A stretch of DNA of 64,000 bases from Opitutaceae bacterium (GTDB taxonomy: Bacteria; Verrucomicrobiota; Verrucomicrobiia; Opitutales; Opitutaceae): NCBI GenBank assembly GCA_028691845.1, contig JAQUYL010000012.1, forward strand, positions 54,012 to 118,011, in the 5' to 3' direction. The translations under genes and the position numbers were made by a program. The notes beneath the pieces were generated by a model. The model was not told the origin of the DNA. It saw only the letters and a program-made list of their open reading frames with translations, and did no database searches. The stretch's first letter is position 1. Every line of letters starts with the position of its first letter. Positions 8,923 through 17,137 of the stretch are shown here, one piece after another.

Positions 8923-9849
8923 TCAAACAAAAAGGTAGACGTAAGTCGCAACCGAGACTGCGACGAGCCCGGCAGCAGCAGCCAGCGACCAGAGCAGATT
9001 GCGCTGCCGCGCGGCGATGGCGAAGGTGGAAATGATGACAGCAGCCTGAGCCGCAAGCATGCCGTAAAAGAAACGCTGGCTGCGAGCATGGTGCCGGTTG
9101 GCGGAGAAATTGTTTTTGCGCACCTGAAGTTCCAGCAGATTGGCAACGATTTGATTGGCGCGGGCCTCCCCGTCATAGCGCTGTGCGGTGTAACGCAGGC
9201 GTGCCGCGATAAAGTCCCGCCTAACGGCACCGGTGGCATCAGCGCTCGTAGCCAGAAGCCCAACCAGCCGGTCAAGCGCAAGATTGACGGGCGCCGTGGA
9301 GGCATCGACGGCGGCCGCATGCAGCCGGGCGTCGCGCAGCGCATTATCGAGCATGTCATCGCTGACTTTGTTCAAGAGGATCGCAATGGCGGGTTCGGGC
9401 TGGCTCGCATCGATGGCGTCGAGTACCGCTTGCACCGGAGGAGGAAGGCTGGCGGTAGCGGGAGGGGCGGGAACCGTGCCTTCATGCAAGTGTGCGGTCA
9501 ACTGCCGGCCTGCGTCCGATTCGAGCAATGTGCGCACCTCCGCCGTTGCCGGAAGCCGGGCAGGATCGAACACTCCGAGGGGCGCCGCGGATTCCAACAG
9601 GTCAAGAGTGCTGCGCTGCAGTGAGCCGCGCAGTCGCTTCGCTTGAAAATATCCCCATTGATCCCCGGCCTTGGATTGAAGCTGGGCGCCAAGGGCACGG
9701 TCATATTGAGCCCTCGTCATCTCGCTCGAGGAAAGTCCAGCAAGCATGGTCGAGAGGACGGTCAGGATGATGGGGGTCGCGGTCAGGATCTTACCCCAGA
9801 GGGTCTGAGGCACCTCGGCCTTTAAGCTGTCGGGTATCGCGATTTTCAT
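8923..9849 (-). CDS. DUF4337-like membrane protein
   Basis: A 308-residue protein with one N-terminal membrane segment (ILTATPIILTVLSTMLAGLSS) followed at once by SEMTRAQYDRALGAQLQSKAGDQWGYFQAKRLR, a layout and motif (DQW.YFQAK) seen in DUF4337 proteins. A soluble middle part with a Pro-rich stretch follows, then two C-terminal membrane segments (MLAAQAAVIISTFAIAA and LLWSLAAAAGLVAVSVATYVYLFV). Function is unknown for this family. The start at ATG 9849 was chosen because an upstream alternative (9945) adds 32 unconserved residues. The leader is CCTCCTCTTTTCC, pyrimidine-rich, with no Shine-Dalgarno sequence. Confidence 0.6.
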   Translation of the reverse strand: MKIAIPDSLKAEVPQTLWGKILTATPIILTVLSTMLAGLSSSEMTRAQYDRALGAQLQSKAGDQWGYFQAKRLRGSLQRSTLDLLESAAPLGVFDPARLPATAEVRTLLESDAGRQLTAHLHEGTVPAPPATASLPPPVQAVLDAIDASQPEPAIAILLNKVSDDMLDNALRDARLHAAAVDASTAPVNLALDRLVGLLATSADATGAVRRDFIAARLRYTAQRYDGEARANQIVANLLELQVRKNNFSANRHHARSQRFFYGMLAAQAAVIISTFAIAARQRNLLWSLAAAAGLVAVSVATYVYLFV

Positions 9850-10135
9850 GTCGTGGAAAAGAGGAGGGGACTTGCTGCGGGATAATCCAAATCGACACAC
9901 CAACTTAGAAAACCATTGAAGCCATGAAGGGCGACAAATGTCCAATAGACTTTGAAATCATATCATTTCATCGCCTGGGCAAGGAAAGTTACGAGATTGG
10001 ACCAGACAGCCCGCCGGCCCTCTATCCTTTGGAAAGTTGATGTGAGGAGGGAATTTCCGGACAGCCCCCTCGGATTTTTCGACTTACGACGATAGGCCAG
10101 GCAGTCCACACAGTGTTTCAAGCCCCTAACACCTC

Positions 10136-10143
10136 TATACAAT
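10136..10143 (+). promoter_or_regulatory. Possible -10 box upstream of the structured region
   Basis: TATACAAT stands in a locally AT-rich stretch that starts the hairpin-rich region. No good -35 hexamer is seen at the usual distance (GTGTTT is the nearest), so the promoter call is tentative. Confidence 0.3.
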
Positions 10144-10149
10144 CCAATC

Positions 10150-10435
10150 TATGTTGTTTCCCTGCAACTAATTAATAATTTCGTATGGTGCCTGTATTCC
10201 GTGTGCCCAACAGTTCCGGGTTTTTTTTCTGGCTTTGCCAGGACGTATTGCACAAGTTGCCGCCTGCATCAGGAATGAGCCGGCTGGCAACAACAGCCGG
10301 TTCTGCCAACCGGGCCAGGGAGTGGCCACGGTGGTTTCGAGCCCGGCAGGGCCCGGATGTGCGCAGCGCCTCCCGCTTCGAACAAAGAACTCCCGAAAGC
10401 GAAAGCCGGCCTGATACAATTCAGCCGGTTTTTTT
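10150..10435 (+). ncRNA. Candidate structured RNA or attenuated leader ending in a terminator
   Basis: No protein gene is supported in this stretch. Read on the + strand it folds into successive short hairpins: CTGGC-TTT-GCCAG (about 10230-10242), CCTG-CAT-CAGG, the perfect stem CCGGCTG-GCAACAA-CAGCCGG (10280-10300), GGCCA-GGGAG-TGGCC and a GCCCGG/CCGGGC pair. It ends in a rho-independent terminator at 10404-10435. I do not recognise it as RNase P, SRP, 6S or tmRNA. It could be a free-standing small RNA or a long 5' leader controlling the small gene at 10486. Confidence 0.35.
10404..10435 (+). terminator. Rho-independent terminator or attenuator before the small arm-domain gene
   Basis: CCGGCCTGA-TACAAT-TCAGCCGG (one bulged C) is followed by TTTTTTTG. 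It lies 50 bases upstream of an open reading frame on the same strand, so it either ends the preceding RNA or acts as an attenuator. Its 3' arm (CAGCCGG) could also pair with the 5' arm CCGGCTG at 10280, giving an alternative fold. Confidence 0.75.
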
Positions 10436-10485
10436 GTTTTCCGAACCTGATGCGCGAACCCGCCTACAAAACGAGTCCTCGCATC

Positions 10486-10734
10486 ATGTCCAACCACATC
10501 ACATCCAATCCGTCCGTGCGAGTACACACGAGCAATCCCAACCATCATCTCTGGAACAACAATGGCACGTGGTTTCTTCACTACACCGTGCATCCCACTC
10601 CATTCACCAAGGAACGCATCCGGCGTTCGCTCGGTACCAAGTGCTTGGAAACCGCCCGTCAGCGGCGCGACGCCTTTTTCCAGAGCCTTTCCTCATCGTC
10701 CAACTCTCCGTCCTCGGAGATCGCGGTCGCTTGA
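10486..10734 (+). CDS. Small protein resembling the arm-binding domain of tyrosine recombinases
   Basis: An 82-residue product. Residues about 22-62 read HHLWNNNGTWFLHYTV...KERIRRSLGTKCLETARQRRDAF, a pattern close to the N-terminal arm-type DNA-binding domain of phage and transposon tyrosine integrases (NGTWxxxY, then R.R.SLGTxxLxxARxxRD). No catalytic integrase domain follows: the protein ends in a Ser-rich tail and a stop. It may be a free DNA-binding protein or the relic of an integrase. The start ATG 10486 has no Shine-Dalgarno sequence. It is enclosed by hairpins that share the stem CCGGCTG at 10280, 10406 and 10764, unlike any neighbouring gene. Function is unknown. Confidence 0.65.
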   Translation: MSNHITSNPSVRVHTSNPNHHLWNNNGTWFLHYTVHPTPFTKERIRRSLGTKCLETARQRRDAFFQSLSSSSNSPSSEIAVA

Positions 10735-10762
10735 GCCGGGATTTTCCTCCGTATTTTCCATG

Positions 10763-10785
10763 TCCGGCTGGTTTTTTCAGCCGGA
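10763..10785. terminator. Hairpin TCCGGCTG/CAGCCGGA after the small arm-domain gene
   Basis: A perfect 8-bp stem around a GTTTTTT loop lies 28 bases after the small gene and between convergent genes. There is no T run after the stem. The stem sequence is the same as in the hairpins at 10280-10300 and 10406-10428. Confidence 0.5.
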
Positions 10786-10844
10786 GCTGATTGGTTGATT
10801 CGCTGTCGGAGTGTCTCCCCGGGGCCGCGATCCCGTGGCAACCT

Positions 10845-11792
10845 TTACGGAATTCTTAGACGCTGCCCCAGTCGCAGCGCATTTTCACCACTCAATGCAT
10901 CGCGATTCGCCTCGTAGATCTCCTGCCAGCGATTGGCCGTACCATAATAGCGCAGACTGATGCGCGAAAGCGAATCCCCTTCCTCCACCATGTGGGAGCG
11001 CGGCCCTGTCGTCTGGACGGCTTGGGGAGTGGATGCAACCGCGGGTGACGCGACAACCTGTTTCGGGGCACGGCCAGCGCCGCCCGCGTTGGCGGCCAGT
11101 GTTGCGGCCGGTGTACCCAGACGGGCGGCCGAGGCAATCTGATCCAGCACTCCTTGCGCCTGCTGCAGCCGCACGGTGATGGCCCGGTTCTCCTCCCGCA
11201 ATTGCGCCATGGTCGCTGATCGCTCGCGTTCGAGCGCCGCGTTCGATTCGGTCAGGCGGACCTGAGCGGCGCGTAGCGCCTCCGTATCGCGCCGGGCTGC
11301 CACCAACTGGGCCGATAGAGCCGCGATGTTCTGACTCGCGCTGCGCTCCGATTCGCCACGTTGCATCTCCGCGCTTTGCAGCGCTTGGGTCAGCCGGACG
11401 CTGTCAGCCTGCAGGGAGGCAAGCTGCTTTTGCCCCGCCTCAACCTGTCTGTTCAGATCGTCCCGATCCTGCTGTAGTTTGACATTTAATCCGGTCAACT
11501 CTGCCACTGATGAGTTTTGCTGCTCTGCAGCCTTGTCCGCTTCGGCCAACTTCGCCTTCAGGCTTTCAATTTCGCTCCGCAGTTGGGCTTCAAGGGAGTG
11601 GCTTGACTGGGCTGCCGCCGTCGCGTCGTCCTGCAGCCGCTTGAAACGTTCAATCTCCTGCTGGGACTGCAGCAGGCTGGCTCCCACTGCCTTGACCCGT
11701 TCCTCCAACGCAATCTTCTCGGCTGTCAGACTGGCGGTCAGGGTCGCGCTCCCTCGCCTGCAAGGCCTCAAAATCCACACGACTGGGCGCAT
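10845..11792 (-). CDS. C-terminal part of a frameshifted coiled-coil/LysM protein
   Basis: This frame continues the protein of the upstream frame (11650-15393) after a one-base shift near 11745-11757. It encodes about 300 residues: further heptad-rich coiled coil (EEVKAxG...LQSQQEIERFKRLQDD...), a short Ala/Gly-rich linker, and a C-terminal LysM domain (HMVEEGDSLSRISLRYYGTANRWQEIYEANRDAL....LRLGQRLRIP). LysM binds peptidoglycan, so the intact protein would be periplasmic and anchored to the wall. The coding quality right up to the stop indicates recent damage, a sequencing error, or frameshift decoding. The first residues of this frame before the shift are not real protein. Confidence 0.75.
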   Translation of the reverse strand: MRPVVWILRPCRRGSATLTASLTAEKIALEERVKAVGASLLQSQQEIERFKRLQDDATAAAQSSHSLEAQLRSEIESLKAKLAEADKAAEQQNSSVAELTGLNVKLQQDRDDLNRQVEAGQKQLASLQADSVRLTQALQSAEMQRGESERSASQNIAALSAQLVAARRDTEALRAAQVRLTESNAALERERSATMAQLREENRAITVRLQQAQGVLDQIASAARLGTPAATLAANAGGAGRAPKQVVASPAVASTPQAVQTTGPRSHMVEEGDSLSRISLRYYGTANRWQEIYEANRDALSGENALRLGQRLRIP

Positions 11793-14700
11793 CTTCGGCC
11801 TGACGGGACTGCAACAATGCGCGATTTGCCTCAGTCAGAGAACGGTTGGTTTCCCGTAGTTTTTGAAGCTGAGTCGCCAGCGACGCCAGTTCCTTCGCCG
11901 CACTCGCCCGATCTTCATCAGCCACTGCCTCCAATGTTTTGATCCGCTCCTGCAGTGTCTGGATTTCCACCTTGAAAGCAGTGCTCTGGGTGGCGTCGAC
12001 CACCTGCTGCTGGGCCGCCATCGCGGCCGCAGCGCTCTTTTTCGCCATGTCAAGATCCTTGGCCAGCCGGTCGTTCAAGCCCGTCAGTTCCGCGATGGTA
12101 GCCGCATTCTTGTCCAGCGTCTGGCTGGTTTCCGCTAATTCAGCCTGAGCCTTCCTCAAAGCATCTTCCACCGTGGTCTGCTCCTGCTGCGATTGTCGCA
12201 ACATGGCCAGCTGTTCCTTCAGTGTCGCCGATTCCATCGCCGCCTGCTGCGCCGTCCTCAGATCTTTTTGCAGGCGGGCGTTGGCTTCCGTCAATTCGGC
12301 CAGCTGCTCGATTTGTCTTTCCTGGGCGGATCGGGTCTCATCTGCCTGGGCAAGCTTCGTCTGCAATGCTGTAATCTGGGAACGGAGGCCTGTGACTTGC
12401 TGGCTGCCCTCGTCTTGCTCCTTGCTCAGCTGCTCGCGCAGTGTATTCGTCTCCGCCGCCGCACGGCGGGCCTTGGCCAGCTTCTCGTTGAGGTCCTCGT
12501 TTGCTTTGGCCATCTGGCGCGTTGCCTCCTGTTCCTTCTGCAACCGCGTCTGCAGGTCAGCGATTTGCGCGTGGCTGGTTTCCCTCTCCTGTTGTCCGCC
12601 TTGTATGTCCGCAGCCAGCTGCCGGCTCTCGCCCGTTAGTCGATCAACCTCGGCTTGCAGGGACGAAATTTGCAGGCGCAGACCCGCCGTCTGTTGAGCC
12701 TCGGTCTGGGTCTGGGACAGTTGCGCACGCAGCTCATCGGACTCCGCCTGAACCCGCCTTGTCTTCGCCAGTTCCTCCCGCATGGCGGCCATTTCACCGG
12801 CAGACTGACGTGCCGCTTCCACCTCCTTTTTCAGTCGTTCATTTTCCGCCGCCAGGGTGGCGTTGGCTGCACGTTCTTGCGTCAGCGCCTCATGGGCTTC
12901 GGTCAGCGCAAGGTTTTGCTCGGTCGCCTCATCGGCACTGCGGTCTTGCCGAATCGGAACGTCCGCTGCGGACGGCGTTGCGGCGCCCGCCCTCCCCCGC
13001 AATGCGTCAATTTCCTTCTGCGCCACCCGCAGTTCCTTGCGGGCAACTTCGTTGCTGGCTGCCAGTTGCCGATTCTCCGCTCCCAGCTGATCTATCTGCG
13101 CCTGCAACGCAGCCAGCCCGCCGTCATCCGTTCCGACCGCCGCGCTTCGTTCGTGGAGGGAATCTTCCAGTGCCAGCATCCTTTGTTCGGCGTCGGTCTT
13201 GTCCTCCTCCAACCGGCGACGCGCGCGCTCCCCCTCCTCAAGTTTCATTTGCAGAGCGGCAAGATCACGGCTGTGCGCCGCCACCTGGGCCGCAAGTCCT
13301 CCTTTCTCCTCCTGCAGTACCGCGATTTGCTTCTGGAGTTCCGTGTTGGCCTGACGCAAACTAACCACTTGCTTTCCGACCTCGTCTGCTCGTTTCCCCT
13401 CAGCCAAGCTGACTTGTTTTTCCCGCTCTTCTAAGTCGTGATTAAGCTGCGCCAGATGCGCATTTTCAGCCTGTGCCTTTTCCATGGCGAGGCGAGTCTG
13501 GTCTAGCTGGCTGGTGAGCGTCGCCACCTGCCGAGCTGTCTCTGTCGTGTCGGCCGGGCTTGGCAACTGCTGCTGCTCCTTTGCCAGCCTGTCCGCCTCG
13601 TCGCGGGCGGCCTGCGCACTCTTCAATGCCGCGTCCCGTTCGTTGGCGAGCTGGGTGTTGACGGCGGAAAGCTGGGTGACCTGGGCCTGCAAATCCGTCA
13701 AAGCCTTGTCAGCAGTCTCGGGGGCAGCGGCGGTGGCGACTCCACTCGTCGTGGCCCGCATCTTTGCGACCTGCCGGTTGAGGGAAAGCAGTTCAATGGT
13801 GGCACGCTTGACTTCGTCATTGAGCCGCTGGTTTTCTTGCTGCAACTGGCGGATCTGGGCATCCCGGCTGCCCAATCGGGATCCCTCGCCCGCTGGCGGG
13901 GCCGGAACCGGACCCGACGCGGACCCAGCCGCCACGGTCGCGGCTTGTTCCTGCTCCTTTTGCATCCGCTCATTCGTCGCCACGAGCTGCTGGTTGGCCT
14001 CGCGCAACTGCGCAGTCAGCCGCGCACTCTCCTGCTCCCGGGCGGTCAGATCGGCCACCTGCTGGCGAAGCCGGGACAGCTCCTCCGGCGCCACGGCCGG
14101 GGTCGCTGTTGCGGCGGCAACGAGCCGGGAGGCCTCCTCATGTGCCGCCTTCAGCTGGGCGGAAAGCGATGCGGTTTCCCGTGCCAGAGCTTCCTTGTCC
14201 AGACTCAGCTGCTGCTTTTCACCGGCGAGCTTTTCGGCCTGGGACCTCAGCTCCTTGATCAAACGGGCTGCGTCGGGGGCAGGTTCTTGGGCGATGCGCC
14301 CTTCGAGTTGCTCTTTCTCAGTCTGAAATTGCCTCTTTGACTCCTCGGCTTGTGCAATCGCGGTCTGCGCCTGCTTGAGCGCTGCAGTCAGCTCCCGCAC
14401 TTTTGCGGCCAACATCGCTGAATCTTCTCCGGCGGCCGGTAGGGGCGGCTCGACCCGAACGAGCGCCGGAGTCGCAGCGGCCGCAGCAGGTGACAAGCGC
14501 TGATGCAATTCGGTAAGCTTCTGTCTCGCAGCGTCCATCTGTTCCGGCGTGAGCATTTTTGCCACGTATTCGAAACCGGTGGGATTGGCCCCATTCTCGA
14601 CGGCCAGAGAAAGCCACGCATAGGCCTGCGCGAGGTCCTTCGGGAGACCTCCGCGGCCGTAGGCATGCATCAGGCCGAGGTTGTTTTGGGCCGGACCAAA

Positions 14701-15393
14701 GCCCTGCTCCGCGGCCAGACGATACATGGAAACTGCGGTCGCATCATTCTGCCGCACGCCGCGTCCGTCCTCATATAGCAGGCCCAGATTGTATTGGGCC
14801 CGCACAAAACCTCGTTCGGCGGAAAGCTTGTACCAACGGGCCGCTTGCGCTTCGTCTTTTTTCACACCGCGGCCCGATTCGTAGGACAGACCAAGGTTGT
14901 ACTGCGCCTCCGGCACACCCAGCTCGGCGGATTGGCGGAACCATACATTGGCCTCGAACAAATCCGGCGCCACCCCCCGACCGGTAGCGTACATATTGCC
15001 AACATTGAACTGCGCGGCTGCGTATCCCTGCTCCGCCGCCATTAAATAGTACTTGAAGGCGGCACGTTCGTCCACCGGCACACCGCGGCCCAGTTCATAG
15101 GCGAGCCCCAGGTTGAATTGGGCTGGCGGATAACCTTTTTCGGCCGACAGACGATACCACTTCAGTGCCTCAATCAAATCCTGACCCACGCCCGTGCCCT
15201 GAGTGTAGGCATTACCGAGCGTATTTTGGGCGGCCTGATCCCCTTGTTCCGCGTGACTGCGAACAGTGGCAATATCCGTCTGAGGCTGGCCTCGCAAACC
15301 GCCCAGCCCCAGCAATAAGCTCACGCCGGCGATCACGAAAAGTCTGGTACGGATAAAAATCACTTCCGGGTAAGAGACGGCACTAATTCGCAC
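11650..15393 (-). CDS. Sel1-repeat and long coiled-coil periplasmic protein, N-terminal part (frameshifted)
   Basis: A 1,247-residue frame. It starts with a signal-like segment (TRLFVIAGVSLLLGLGGLRG), then about seven Sel1/TPR repeats (A..G...AQ.NLG..Y..GRGV..D...A..WY..SAE.G) over residues 40-290, then about 900 residues of Ala/Gln/Glu-rich coiled coil. The last residues (after DFEALQARE) run out of frame; the true continuation lies in the frame 10845-11792, which ends in a LysM domain, giving about 1,500 residues in all. Sel1 repeats mediate protein contacts; a role in cell-envelope scaffolding is inferred. The start codon is GTG at 15393; GTG at 15363 is equally possible. No operon partner is evident. 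Confidence 0.75.
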   Translation of the reverse strand: MRISAVSYPEVIFIRTRLFVIAGVSLLLGLGGLRGQPQTDIATVRSHAEQGDQAAQNTLGNAYTQGTGVGQDLIEALKWYRLSAEKGYPPAQFNLGLAYELGRGVPVDERAAFKYYLMAAEQGYAAAQFNVGNMYATGRGVAPDLFEANVWFRQSAELGVPEAQYNLGLSYESGRGVKKDEAQAARWYKLSAERGFVRAQYNLGLLYEDGRGVRQNDATAVSMYRLAAEQGFGPAQNNLGLMHAYGRGGLPKDLAQAYAWLSLAVENGANPTGFEYVAKMLTPEQMDAARQKLTELHQRLSPAAAAATPALVRVEPPLPAAGEDSAMLAAKVRELTAALKQAQTAIAQAEESKRQFQTEKEQLEGRIAQEPAPDAARLIKELRSQAEKLAGEKQQLSLDKEALARETASLSAQLKAAHEEASRLVAAATATPAVAPEELSRLRQQVADLTAREQESARLTAQLREANQQLVATNERMQKEQEQAATVAAGSASGPVPAPPAGEGSRLGSRDAQIRQLQQENQRLNDEVKRATIELLSLNRQVAKMRATTSGVATAAAPETADKALTDLQAQVTQLSAVNTQLANERDAALKSAQAARDEADRLAKEQQQLPSPADTTETARQVATLTSQLDQTRLAMEKAQAENAHLAQLNHDLEEREKQVSLAEGKRADEVGKQVVSLRQANTELQKQIAVLQEEKGGLAAQVAAHSRDLAALQMKLEEGERARRRLEEDKTDAEQRMLALEDSLHERSAAVGTDDGGLAALQAQIDQLGAENRQLAASNEVARKELRVAQKEIDALRGRAGAATPSAADVPIRQDRSADEATEQNLALTEAHEALTQERAANATLAAENERLKKEVEAARQSAGEMAAMREELAKTRRVQAESDELRAQLSQTQTEAQQTAGLRLQISSLQAEVDRLTGESRQLAADIQGGQQERETSHAQIADLQTRLQKEQEATRQMAKANEDLNEKLAKARRAAAETNTLREQLSKEQDEGSQQVTGLRSQITALQTKLAQADETRSAQERQIEQLAELTEANARLQKDLRTAQQAAMESATLKEQLAMLRQSQQEQTTVEDALRKAQAELAETSQTLDKNAATIAELTGLNDRLAKDLDMAKKSAAAAMAAQQQVVDATQSTAFKVEIQTLQERIKTLEAVADEDRASAAKELASLATQLQKLRETNRSLTEANRALLQSRQAEDAPSRVDFEALQARERDPDRQSDSREDCVGGTGQGSGSQPAAVPAGD

Positions 15394-15549
15394 GGTCGCA
15401 ACTTAAGGAGAAAACCCTAGTAGGTAGCAAGGCCGCAACTCATCGATCAGTGCTGCTCGCAATTCTTACCAGACCGCTCCCCGGATAGGGAATAGCCACT
15501 TCCTTCCTCTCCTAGCCGATGCTTTCCAAGTTTTCTTGTGTATCATGTC

Positions 15550-15561
15550 ATTGTCGACAAT
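15550..15561. promoter_or_regulatory. Perfect 12-base palindrome upstream of the YchF-like gene
   Basis: ATTGTCGACAAT lies 108 bases before the start at 15669, in an AT-rich part of the intergenic space. It could be an operator; one occurrence alone is weak evidence. Confidence 0.25.
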
Positions 15562-15668
15562 TTGCATTGATTTCAGCGGATTGAGTCCCGCTGGAGCCGG
15601 GAACACCCTGTCCTGTCTGAAACTCTAGGGGGCCGGAACATCCGCACTCTCACATCGCACGATTTATC

Positions 15669-16370
15669 ATGAAAGTCAGTCTATTCGGCATCTCCGGCAT
15701 TGCTCTGGGAAAACACAACGTCAAGGACGCGCGTCTCGACCAGACCCACAAACTCGTGGAGGCAAAAAAAAAGACCTACGCGCAGGTCGATGTCGCCAAT
15801 GAAGAGGAGGCGCTTACGGCCGATGCCATCGTCGTCACGCCGAGCGGCCGGCTCGAATTGATCCTGAGGGACTTGGAGTTCGTCGAAACGCGGTTGGAAC
15901 GCGCCCCGGCCGAGGCGGAAAAGGCCATTCTCGGCAAAATCAAGACAGGCCTTGAAAGCGAACAACTGATCTCCTCCATTGCCCTTACCCCGGAGGAGAA
16001 GCAATTCGTCGCCGTGCAACCCTTCCTCACGGCAAAGCCTGTCGTCGTCGCTAACGACGAGGAAATCGCGACATTTGATGAATTCCTCGTGCGCGTGCTG
16101 GCCGAGAGCGGATACCTTTGCTTCCTCACTGTCGGCGGTCCCGAGAATCGCTGCTGGTTGATCAAAAAAGGCACGACTGCACCTGAAGCCGCCGGGGCGA
16201 TTCACACTGACATCCAGAAAGGATTCATCCGCGCCGAGGTCATCGGGTTTGCCGACTTTATCGAAGCCGGCGGCGAGACCCAGGCCAAGCGGGCGGGCAA
16301 GCTGCGCCTCGAGATGAAGCAATATGTCGTGCAGGACTACGATCTATTGAATTTCCGGTTCAATAAGTGA
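15669..16370 (+). CDS. YchF/OLA1-related protein lacking the GTPase motifs (DUF933/TGS domain)
   Basis: The 233-residue product has the C-terminal part of the YchF ATPase/GTPase: a helical segment LELILRDLEFVETRLERA, then the DUF933/TGS-like end (CFLTVGGPENRCWLIKKGTTAPEAAGAIHTDIQKGFIRAEVIGFADFIEAGG..AKRAGKLRLEMKQYVVQDYDLLNFRFNK). The first 60 residues keep short traces of the G domain (MKVSLFGISGIALGK, ARLDQTHKLVEAKKKTYAQVDVAN, TADAIVV), but there is no P-loop NVGKS, no switch regions and no NKxE motif. YchF normally has about 365 residues and binds ribosomes. This version cannot bind nucleotide in the normal way. It looks intact and is not a fragment with a broken end. Confidence 0.85.
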   Translation: MKVSLFGISGIALGKHNVKDARLDQTHKLVEAKKKTYAQVDVANEEEALTADAIVVTPSGRLELILRDLEFVETRLERAPAEAEKAILGKIKTGLESEQLISSIALTPEEKQFVAVQPFLTAKPVVVANDEEIATFDEFLVRVLAESGYLCFLTVGGPENRCWLIKKGTTAPEAAGAIHTDIQKGFIRAEVIGFADFIEAGGETQAKRAGKLRLEMKQYVVQDYDLLNFRFNK

Positions 16371-17137
16371 AGCAACACCCCGACAGCTGGCCGGCCCGGC
16401 CGGTTCGGCTTGCACGCGGTCCCATCCCGCCAAGGACCGCCTCCGGAGCGTGACTCCGTGCAATCGGCCGGTTGACGGCTGTGCATCTCCAGAGGGCATG
16501 TCACCTATTGGGTGACAAAATGTCGGACAACGCTGATGGATATCGTCCACCAAGAGTGGATCGGCGGATTTCCGCAGGTTTTTCGAGAAGTCCATTTTTG
16601 TGCATGGTGGGAACGCTGGCATTAGCCCCGCGGTGGCGGCTGCATTAGGGATGCCTCTGAAAGGCTCTGATGAACGGTGGGGGGCAGAGCTCCTTAACAT
16701 TTTCCAGCTCAGAAGTTGATTTGGTCACCGTGCTCCGTGAGCTCGCCGTCCAGGTTCCTGCTGATCCAGCACCGGCCCACTTCTGTCGAGTGGGACAGAG
16801 CGAGCCCGATCCATCGGCCCAAGACAAACTCCCCCACTGGCATCAGGAATGTCTCGAAAAATTACGGAAGAGACAATCACTGAAGAATTTTGTTAAGATT
16901 TTTGAGTAACGAATACAAACAGTTCGCTTGTTATAAAATAAGCCAATCTTGTCTTGTTGTTTCTCCAATACGCAAAACCTTCCGACCCTCCTTCTCACTC
17001 CTAGGTCTGGGAGAAATCAGTGGCTCGCCCAATCTTCGTCTCCGGATTGATGGAGGAACCACTTCAACCCCATCGAAATTCGATTCCCCCTTCAGGTTGA
17101 TTGCCCGGCTGCACTTTCCGAAAGAGCACTCCCAAAC
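16371..17137. other. Long intergenic region with a pentaloop palindrome
   Basis: About 770 bases in which I support no gene. Small frames of 60-80 codons occur on both strands without recognisable features. The stretch holds one member of the pentaloop palindrome family (16499-16517) and a small CGGAG/CTCCG hairpin near 16444. The part from 16880 to 16960 is AT-rich (TTGTTAAGATTTTTGAGTAACGA and TTATAAAATAAG) and is the likely promoter zone of the binding protein at 17138. Confidence 0.4.
16499..16517. repeat. Pentaloop palindrome, copy 1
   Basis: TGTCACC-TATTG-GGTGACA: perfect 7-bp arms with a five-base loop, followed by AAAATGTC. It belongs to a family with copies at 26696, 26735 and 49098. 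Confidence 0.6.

Noticed and set aside
9946..10485. Open frames of up to 140 codons on the minus strand in this region
   Set aside because: They run antisense through the hairpin-rich region and the small gene, without start context or recognisable domains.
13000..15400. CRISPR-like periodicity in the Sel1 repeat region
   Set aside because: The repetition is at the protein level (36-residue units), with diverged nucleotides and no constant repeat-spacer structure. No CRISPR array or cas gene is seen in the window.
16371..16410. GGCCGGCCCGGCCGG as terminator after the YchF-like gene
   Set aside because: Self-complementary but without a proper loop or T run.
16645..16909. Small open frames on both strands (60 and 79 codons)
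   Set aside because: No motif, no ribosome-binding site, and each is the mirror of the other; not enough to call a gene.
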